Source: Anthostomella pinea (Eukaryota > Ascomycota > Sordariomycetes > Xylariales > Xylariaceae). Taken from it: a DNA stretch of 64,000 bases. Every line of letters begins with the position of its first letter. Position 1 is the first letter of the stretch. Shown here piece by piece: positions 56,886 through 64,000 of this stretch. The stretch is from assembly GCA_963556695.1 (NCBI GenBank), contig CAUWAG010000007.1, forward strand, positions 806,001 through 870,000. Direction: 5' to 3'. The translations under genes and the position numbers were made by a program. Below the pieces are notes generated by a model. The model did not search any database. It was not told where the DNA came from and saw nothing but the letters and a program-made list of their open reading frames with translations.

Positions 56886-57399
56886 GGTATTACATAATAC
56901 CTCCACATATTTATGTACATATATATCCCTAGCTTCCCCTTTCTCTTCCGACATTGCCTCTTCTTCTTTAGATATCGTTGATTCTAGATATTTCAACCCA
57001 TCAGCCCTGACCAGCGCAGCTGCAGGCCTGATTGTCACAAAGCCCCCCTCCCAACTCTACCACACACTGGATAAGCACACTGGAATAAGCACTCTGGATT
57101 TGGTAGGCAACCCTTGATGCTCAGGTATTCGAAAGTGCTTTTGCCGCCATGTGGTTTCTCTGCTTTCGGTATCTCTAACTCCCTTTTAAAAGCAAATGCA
57201 CCTGCTACGTCGGTCCAGAAGCCGCAAGCTACTACCGTTAGTAGCTCGTCATCTATCGACGTGACGAGGGTTGCGAACGGAGGAGCAACAGGCGTTGCCA
57301 ATGGTGGGGCAGCGTACGCTGCCAATAGTGGAACAGTACTCGCTGTTGGGGTAACAGCACTTGACGCCAACAGTGGAACAGCACTTGTCGCCAAAAGTA

Positions 57400-59335
57400 A
57401 CATCTCCCACCCCCCTGCGGGCCACCCCCCCGCGGACCAGCGCGTTCTGACCCACAAACGCGTAATTCACCAACCACCAGGATTATGGTGATCCACCATC
57501 TATACCATCACTTTTGCATCTTTTTTTTCACAAAGCACATTATTTGAATCCTTATCCACTGCTGAATCTTATGATGTCATTTTACGACCGTCAAATAAAA
57601 GCTGAAGCCGCCATTTTGGCCATCCAACGCAGAGCTCCAGTCCGCTCGTCAGCCCTCGAATGGCAAATCAGTCGCTCGTACGTCAACCGACGAATCTCTG
57701 GCACCCCAACGCGGAATAAGACCAGCGCTCTCCAACAGGCTCTCTCACCGTATCTCGAACATAAGCTGGCAAGCTGGGCCCTGGGGCAAGCACGGCTAGG
57801 GTATTCTCCGGCAGTCTCTAAGTTCCGTCTCATGGCCCAGCGGATGCTCTATGCCACCGGGGATGCTCGAGAATTAGGGAAAAATTGGGCATCCAAGTTC
57901 CTGTCTCGAAACCCGGAAGTCAAGATAATAAAGTCTCATATTATCAACTACAACCGAGTGAATGGTGCTATAGCGGCAAATATCAACATTTTTTTCGATT
58001 GGTGTGACGCCCCTGACGTGGTTAACCTCATGCCAGCACGCTGGTACAACGTCGACGAAATGGGAATCGCCCAGGGGGTTGGGGACTCCCATTAGGTGGT
58101 CTCTGAGGCCTCCAGCAATATAGCTATAAAGAAAGGGGTCAAGAAGGATGAATAGATAACTGCCCTAGAGTGTGTGAGCGGATCTGGTGAGACTTTGCCA
58201 CCACTGGTGATTCTCAAGGGGATTAACGTACAAGCCCAGTGATTTAGCAACCAAAATGAGGGCAAATTCACTGACTGGAGGTTTATTATGTCACCCAATG
58301 GATGGACCTCGAATCCTATTGTGTTAGAATGGTTTCAACGTATCTTTATTCCTTACATTTAGGAGGTCCACAGTAACACATAGGTGGTTTTGGTGTGTGA
58401 TGGCCACGACTCCCACACGAATGACGAGTTCCTAGCCACCTGCTTAAGAAACAAAGTATGGTTGATCTTTTATGAACCTTATTGCTCCCATGTAGTCCAG
58501 GTGTTAGATATGGGAGTCTTCAATTTGGTAAAGAAGAGGTTAAAGACCTTACTCCAGGAGACGCCCAGCGGCCGTCTGGGACTCAGGCCATCTAAGGAGG
58601 AGGTTTTGGAGTGCTACGAGCAGGCCCGGAAGGACACAATGACGCTCCTTAACATCAGAATTGCCTGGAAAAAGACTGGGATTATTCCTTGCAACAGAGC
58701 GGAGGCGTTGAAGTCGAAATATGTGATTCTGGAGGACAAGGGGGTGGCCAGGGCACGCCAGAGGGACCCTAAGGCTTCCGAGCGAGCCACAACACCAGAT
58801 TTTCTCGAGATGGTAGCTAAAACCATTGTCACAACACCCTCTGGAAGCCGGGCTTTGCAAGAGAGTGCTTAAAAGCTTGAAAGAAAGGACCCTTCTTTTG
58901 GGGGGCCCTTTGAGCGCTTGTTGGTGCGGAAGGCTGGCAAGGCCATGGATGTTCAGGCTGCTACCATTACAAATCTACGGGCCAAATATGAGCTGTTTGA
59001 GGCTCAAGTGGCTAAAAAGGCTAATACCACTCGAAAAGCAGTCAAACCAACACCAGGGGAACGATTCGTCACAATGGCTAACATAAGGGAGGCCAAAATG
59101 GAGCTGAGGAACAGGAGGGTCTATAGGGACTCCACTGCAGGCGAAGAGGTCCCACAAGAGGTCCCTGGTGAAGATTTAGGGTCGGAATCGGATTCTGGGA
59201 GCTGTATTATGGTTAGAACACCACGACCTTAGTGTATTTAGCAACTGTGGTGGTTGTAGATGGCTTCATCTGAATGAGAGTGGTGTGGTGTGGAGTGATC
59301 CGTGGGGGGGTGGTCCGCAGGGGGGGGTGAGATGT
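57400..59335 (+). mobile_element. pogo/Fot1-type transposon, 1.94 kb
   Basis: Flanked by TA (57398-57399 and 59336-59337). The inverted ends begin ACATCTCCCACCCCCCTGCG on the left and ACATCTCACCCCCCCCTGCG on the reversed right, and continue with similar CCACCCCCCC stretches. Size and target are typical of Fot1/Pot2 elements. Confidence 0.93.
57571..59232 (+). pseudogene. pogo/Fot1 transposase with several stops
   Basis: A single frame with about seven stop codons (the first at 58093). It starts MMSFYDRQIKAEAAILAIQ and shows the CENP-B-like DNA-binding region (SALEWQISRSYVNRRISG, GKNWASKFLSRNPEVK), the DDE core NVDEMGIAQG and VLVCDGHDSHTNDEFLATC, and YCSHVVQVLDMGVFNLVK. The C-terminus is basic. 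Stops are mainly TAG, TGA and TAA where TGG or CAA/CAG could have been, as RIP would produce. It cannot make a transposase. Confidence 0.9.
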
Positions 59336-59690
59336 TACCAGTGCAGCAGACGCCCCCAACGGTGGAGAACCAAATGCGAACGGAGGCGGCTTTGGTCTCC
59401 CTGTCACCACCGGTGCAAACGGAGGGGGTGCGGTCGGAGGGGGTGCGGTCGGAGCGGTCGCGGTCGGAGGGGGTGCGAACGGAGGGGGTGCGAATGGGGG
59501 TAATGCAGGTCTTCCTGTCATGACCGCTCCCAATGGTAGTGGCACGGGTCGCTCTGCCACCGTTAGAGATAATGGAGGCAGCACTGGTTTCTCATCTGCT
59601 CAAAGTGAGAACGCAGGTGCCGGAGGATACATCTCTAGCAACGACGACAATAGCCAGGGTGGTGACTCTTACTAGTGGCGTTATTGATGA

Positions 59691-60035
59691 CGCTGCTGGT
59701 GCCTATTGGGGTTCAGACTCTCCCAAGCAGCGGAGGAGGATGGCATCAAGCTGTGTAGCAGTCCACCTAGCACACGTAGCAACAGTATCACTCGGACTCC
59801 CAAAGCAGCTATATCATCCCTGTGCCCAGTTGGTCGGTTTTAACAATCGAGTATTACGCGCAATAATTAGTTATAAAGATATAAGTACTGCGATTACATA
59901 GTCCCTTTATCAAACGAGCAGCTATTCATTTAGTGCGAGGGGAAAATAGAAATGACTACTACCTTACGCGGTATGATATAAAAGTATTAAAAATATAAAA
60001 AATTTCGAAGTACACACTTGCAAAACAGTACGAAT
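59691..60035. other. Intergenic before tRNA
   Basis: No gene supported. Becomes AT-rich from about 59830 to 60010. Confidence 0.4.
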
Positions 60036-60124
60036 GGGCTCTTTCGGGATTCGAACCCGAGACCTCTCGCAGATTTGATCGTATAGAACCCAAAGCGAGA
60101 ATCATACCTCTAGACCAAAGAGCC
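60036..60124 (-). tRNA. tRNA-Pro (UGG) with intron
   Basis: The acceptor stem GGCTCTT (from 60124) pairs with AAGAGCC near 60037-60043. The D-arm region, the anticodon stem CTCGC/GCGAG and the T-arm GGTTCGAATCC are all present. The anticodon loop reads TT-TGG-G, giving anticodon UGG, followed by an intron of about 17 nt (60088-60072) at the canonical position after base 37. The TGATTCTCGCTT...GCGAGAGGT core is typical of eukaryotic tRNA-Pro. Confidence 0.93.
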
Positions 60125-62880
60125 TGATGATTTGTTGAGACTTGAGCGTGGTATGATAGGATAAGAATCCAACGTCATGGTGTGCGAGCTTACGCGAGGC
60201 CCTAGCGCCGTCATGCACGTGATACGCGCCTCCATTCCATGCTGGGGCGCGCCACCACAGCTTGTGTAGGTACCCTGGCCGCCGTCGCGGTGGTGCGGGT
60301 GGATCCAAGGAGTGTCCGTGGACGCCAAAGGATTGCCCAATGACCAGCGTGCTTGCTGGCGCTGTGAAGCCCGTGACAGCATTGCTGGATGGAGCGGCAG
60401 CAGCGGTTAGTAACTGATTGACGGTAGGATGGGACCATAGGTGGGGAAGCCGGCTGCAGTCCCAAGTTTTGACGGCCTCTTGGTGTAACTTCGGATATCC
60501 AGAGTTGAACAACTGGCTGACAGATGCCGAGTCCCTGTCTTTTCGAAGTGTGGACAGGCTTGGAACTCAGACACGACACACCCACCTGGGCAGGTAGGTA
60601 TTCCCCGTCGGGGTCGACTTGTCTGGTTCGGGGTGGCTGGCAGCCACTGGCTGCCAACCCAGACCTGAGACGACCTCGGCGCCTACCTAGACCTCACTCG
60701 ATGTCTACCCACTGGGAGCACAGGTAGTGGAGAGGTTGAGGTCGGAAGCCAGTCGCCAGCAGGCAGTTCTCGCAGGGCTCTCTGGGTGATTCTTGTATCC
60801 GCGACTGGCTCGGTTCTCAGGTTGGTTGGTTGACTTTCGTCAATGAACACTGGTTAGCTGACAGTCGTTTGTAGCTCGGTGTGGTGACAGAGTGCAATGC
60901 AAACGCGCTGAGCAAGTGGAATCCAGCAGCCGGCATGATACTTGGGTATGAAGGCGGCATCGTACCTGTCCTGTGGCTATCCACTTGGCTGCAAACGCTC
61001 GCGACCGCTCAGCTCCTTGGTCGCTGACTGACAGTCCGATGCTGCTGGCTCTGTATGATTGACTGAGAAGTATCGACAATACAGCTGGATGATCAAAGGC
61101 TCGAGAAAGAAGAGATTGAGGTCGACAGGGTCGAAGCTGAGGGTGCAAGGCGTTGCTGGACTTGGCTGGCGGGCGAACGATGGAACGGGTTGACGTTGTT
61201 TTTGGGTTGCCAAGGGCCGACGTTCGGTTTTCAGAGAAACGTGAGTGGTTGCCTCTACCCGGTTCCTTCCTTTTGTGACCGTTGTTGCGGGTTTTCGCGT
61301 GTGGCAGGTGCGAGGGACGGTGCATGTCAAATGCAGGTAGAGGTAGGTACGCAGGCACGTTCCCTGGCTCCTTCCAAGTTTTCTGAAACTCCCAGGTCTT
61401 CTCTAACCTTACCTTATGCGTTGCCATCTTTCAGTAAAACTTTTCCCAGAAAGGCTTCTCCACTCATTCTATACAGGTTCTGTTCTGTCGGCCTGACGAC
61501 CAGGTGCCTGCCCAGTTTCGCGCACACTCTACGAAGTGTCTTGGCAGGACTGCAGCACGATGTATAATGCGTGCTAATATCTAACCTCACAGTCATGGAC
61601 ATGGCCAAACTATTGGTAGTACATCTTCGACGCTCTGGAACTCCATCTCGATGTTGATGGCGCAAACGAAGCTCAAGATAGAAGACCAGCGCTTGTGTTC
61701 GCTTCGGCAGCTCCTGGTGTTTGCCTTGTTGCTGAAGCCGCTTCCACCTCGGTGTCGCACAAGAAGACAGCACACTTCCAGTGCAATTGGGCAAGATCTT
61801 ACGAAGAGCCCTGACATCACCCTATGCACATCAGTTTCAGCTGCAGGCTGGCGCAGGCGTCTCATTGTCTCGTTTTTTCCAGGAGCAACGTCTGAATCCA
61901 TTTGCTGAGAATTACACTGATTTCAAACCGATATCCGCAGCGAGCCTGGCAGCTGATCCAACTGTCTTGCCCACTCTGTTGTCAATGTGCTGTGGTGTGG
62001 TGAGACCTACGTGGATGTTGCTTGCTAACGACCTCCCATCCCACTAATTCGGTTACTCACCTTTTTAACACACCTCTGTCATCTCTAATGCACTGGCATT
62101 CACCCCAGCAGACCCAGTGGTGTGTCGCCATGTCCCCGAGCGATACCACTATCATATGGCAGGGCTTCATCACGCCGTGGCGAGCGGTGCTTCCGGTATA
62201 CTGCTTGCACTACAACGACACAGCCTCGGCGTGCGCGAACGGTGAAGCATGTCCGCTTTAGCCTTTCTGCTGTCGTAGTGAGCTCTTGTAACCTCTTTTC
62301 AACCTCCGGCATATTCTCCAGACTCGCCATCTCTTTCTTACGGGCTACAGAGTTTTACCACGTCCATCGGCATGACTACATGAACCAGCGCGATGCCGTT
62401 TTTGATACAAGCCACGCGATCATACGCCATTGCGCGTCTGCGCGTCTCGACGTCCATTATCCATGTCCCTCCAGACGCGCACAGGGGGTCGTACGTGTTT
62501 TGGTCTAGGACGTATGCGAAGAGATCGTTGCGATCCCTTGATATGGCCGGGGAAAGATTCGAACCCGAAAGAGCCCGTTTGTACTGTTTCGCACATGTGT
62601 CCTTTGAATTTTTTGGGTAAGTTCTTTTTGGGGTATGTGAATGCAGGACTATGTACCTTCCGATTACTCGCATTAGGGAAAATTCCCACCGTCGGTTCGG
62701 ATGGACGAAGGGGCAAATGTTCGGTGCTGGTTTGCCTGCAAACTCAACATGGTACCACTACCAAAACAGCACAAGTATTCGTCGAGATATCGCTTTAGAC
62801 CCCGAGGGAGCTGTCGTTCAAGTTAATGAAGGTGGTCCTCACGACCAGGGGGTCGTCGTATGGAGAATGGCGAGTAGATA
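60125..62880. other. Long region without a supported gene
   Basis: About 2.7 kb with many overlapping short frames on both strands. One plus-strand frame (61781-62047) contains AGAGVSLSRFFQEQRLNPFA and looks somewhat protein-like but has no recognised family, and its ends do not make a convincing gene. Confidence 0.35.
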
Positions 62881-62974
62881 CACTCAGGTGACAAAAGTCT
62901 CCGCCCGACACTAGATTTACACCAAAACAGCCACGTTTAAATGTAAATAATGAAATAATAAAATATATTACCAA

Positions 62975-63464
62975 TGTGACGAGCCGTCTAACCTATAAGG
63001 CTAAAGGGTTCTATAGGGTTTATGTTCTGAGGTAAGTCAACACAAAAGACGATAGAGGCTTCTGTCAAGTAAAAGACACTCAGATACTGGGGCTTGGTCT
63101 GAACTGGGTTCACTGAATAGTCGAGTCGTCAGGAGATTTCTCCCACCTTAGGGTTGGCTAAGATGCTTAGATTGATCACTAAGATAGAAACTGTCTATCT
63201 GTCTAGCTAGGAAATGTCCATCCTTATATATCCAATCTCTCCCTCACTGATGGGGTGGATATGTTGGATAACCTTGTTATCCAAGCTATCCTGGATATGT
63301 TGGATAACCTCGCTATCCAAGCTATCCATCACGTGATGTCTTGATCACGTGACCTAGACGTTTCCTTAGCCCGTGCGTTCTCCCGGATTCTTCCAGTTAC
63401 TGTCCATCTTGTTGGGCCTGCCAGCGGGCCTCATTCCCTGTACGCCTCGTTGGTTCGTAACACG
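62975..63464. repeat. LTR-like sequence inside the inverted-repeat element
   Basis: Begins TGTGACGAGCCGTCTAACC and ends GGTTCGTAACA, LTR-like by its TG...CA ends and by a TATATATCC box near 63223. No 5-bp duplication was found at its ends (ACCAA versus CGCAT), so this is weakly supported. Confidence 0.35.
63257..63328. repeat. 36-bp tandem duplication
   Basis: Two nearly identical 36-bp units, each containing GGATATGTTGGATAACC followed by GCTATCC. Each unit also holds a small palindrome, GGATAACNNNGTTATCC-like. Confidence 0.75.
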
Positions 63465-63622
63465 CATTAACGGTATTAATAGACTATGGTTAAAATGTGG
63501 TTGGAAATAACATATCTAAGATAGCTTGTTCATAGACCTCATAGCTAATTTACTATAATATCTTAAACATGGGGTGTCTTGTGTATGTACGGGCTCGGGC
63601 GGAGACTTTTGTAAGGTCAATT

Positions 63623-64000
63623 TACATGCCCCTAAGGGTGCCAGCGGGGCTTTATGATAAAAACCTCGTGACTCGAAGTGACCTCTGACTGGAGGTGGCC
63701 TTGTGACTCATGGTGATCAGATACCCCTGCCTCTTAAAGAGGAGATTGAAACAATACTAAGCGGGATGTAATCTACATTCAAGCCGACAGCGATATTACC
63801 CGAGCGTTGCCTGACACCTATACCCAGCTAGAACATCTCCGGACAGTTTCTCTGCAATGCCACCTGGACATAGTGTTAGCAACTAAACTTTGTGATCTCC
63901 ACTGTTGGACGTATCTGTCCAAGACGAAGCAGGTGACTTACAAACTGTGGCCATGGGTTGCCCCGGCAGCAGCACCGGCATGACGCTAGAATCAATAATA
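63623..64000 (+). other. Possible retrotransposon gag remnant
   Basis: One plus-strand frame near 63775-63920 reads SDITRALPDTYTQLEHLRTV, reminiscent of the gag region of copia elements, but it is short and broken. Otherwise nothing is recognised before the window ends. Confidence 0.25.

Larger units (their letters stand above)
53632..57039. mobile_element. Solo LTR (160 bp) split by a hAT element
   Basis: The first 14 bases (TGTTACGGTATTAC, 53632-53645) and the remaining 146 (56894-57039, ending GATTGTCACA) together make the same 160-bp LTR found at 19669-19828. The outer target duplication is AAGCC (53627-53631 and 57040-57044). The hAT element lies between the two parts. Confidence 0.93.
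57045..59690 (+). pseudogene. Gly-Ala-Asn repeat coding exon interrupted by a pogo element
   Basis: Left of the pogo element the frame reads VQKPQATTVSSSSSIDVTR followed by VANGGATGVANGGAAYAAN and ALVAKS. Joining 57399 to 59338 (one TA kept) continues in the same frame: STSAADAPNGGEPNANGGG, repeats of GGGANGGGAV, then a Ser/Asn tail ending NSQGGDSY and TAG at 59688-59690. The restored frame and the matching repeat type show this was one exon. It may be the 3' part of the gene that starts at 53050, but the join across the LTR needs a splice I cannot confirm. Confidence 0.6.
62881..63622. mobile_element. TA-flanked inverted-repeat element (mariner-like MITE)
   Basis: The left end has ACAAAAGTCTCCGCCCGA at 62891-62908; the same string occurs reversed at 63595-63612. 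Both are 12-13 bases from a TA (62879-62880 and 63623-63624). The core AAAAGTCTCCG is shared with the ends of the mariner at 18042-19390, so this could be a non-autonomous relative. No transposase is seen inside. Confidence 0.65.

Noticed and set aside
60102..60657. Minus-strand frames next to and over the tRNA
   Set aside because: They run into the tRNA and have no recognised domain.
62540..62600. A second tRNA suggested by GATTCGAACCCGAAAG
   Set aside because: Only a T-arm-like string; no matching acceptor, D-arm or anticodon arm nearby.
62975..63464. A confident solo LTR call
   Set aside because: TG...CA ends are present but no target duplication was found; kept only as a weak repeat.
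1..64000. CRISPR arrays, operons, riboswitches, Shine-Dalgarno sites
   Set aside because: None seen, and the intron-rich eukaryotic gene structure makes them inapplicable.

Overview
This is a 64-kb piece of a filamentous ascomycete nuclear genome, most likely a Sordariomycete. The evidence is short GT-AG introns (47-126 nt) with CTAAC/CTGAC-type branch sites, typical fungal gene families (RCO3-like sugar transporter, DUF1989, DUF8035, DUF7702-like, DUF7025-AAA, phytase-like esterase, Cys-rich and IFI6-like small proteins), an intron-containing tRNA-Pro, and transposons damaged by the nonsense transitions expected of repeat-induced point mutation (RIP). One AT-rich, RIP-like block lies at 1.8-2.3 kb.

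Layout. 0-17 kb is gene-dense: the 3' end of a copper amine oxidase, the TFIIH subunit TFB2, two partly overlapping serine-rich/membrane-protein ORFs, an IFI6-like small membrane protein, a TANGO2/NRDE protein, a disordered protein with one in-frame stop, a Cys-rich protein, a zinc deaminase and a small Gly/Thr-rich protein. 18-20 kb holds a dead Tc1/mariner element (18042-19390) and a 160-bp solo LTR. 20-27 kb has an SDR dehydrogenase, then a divergent pair: a HeLo/STAND-like protein whose P-loop has lost its lysine, and an AAA+ ATPase gene with one nonsense codon. 27.2-32.8 kb is a complete but dead 5.6-kb Tad-like LINE. 33-49 kb carries an unknown protein, a DUF8035 protein, a damaged F-box gene, two small membrane proteins, a DUF1989 protein and a hexose-transporter-like MFS protein.

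49.6-59.7 kb is a phytase-like esterase gene with a 5'-truncated LINE copy just upstream, then a locus hit three times. A solo LTR (target duplication AAGCC) sits in a gene, a hAT element (duplication GGTATTAC) sits inside that LTR, and a pogo/Fot1 element (duplication TA) interrupts a Gly-Ala-Asn-repeat coding exon. Removing each element at its duplication restores sensible sequence, so the order and borders can be read directly. A tRNA-Pro gene follows at 60.1 kb. The last 3 kb hold a TA-flanked inverted-repeat element related by its ends to the mariner at 18 kb.

No biosynthetic cluster or bacterial-type operon is visible. The host genes look like independent housekeeping and accessory genes. 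The most distinctive content is the readable transposon stratigraphy and the set of genes carrying single nonsense codons. All family names come from recognising motifs by eye; no database search was run.
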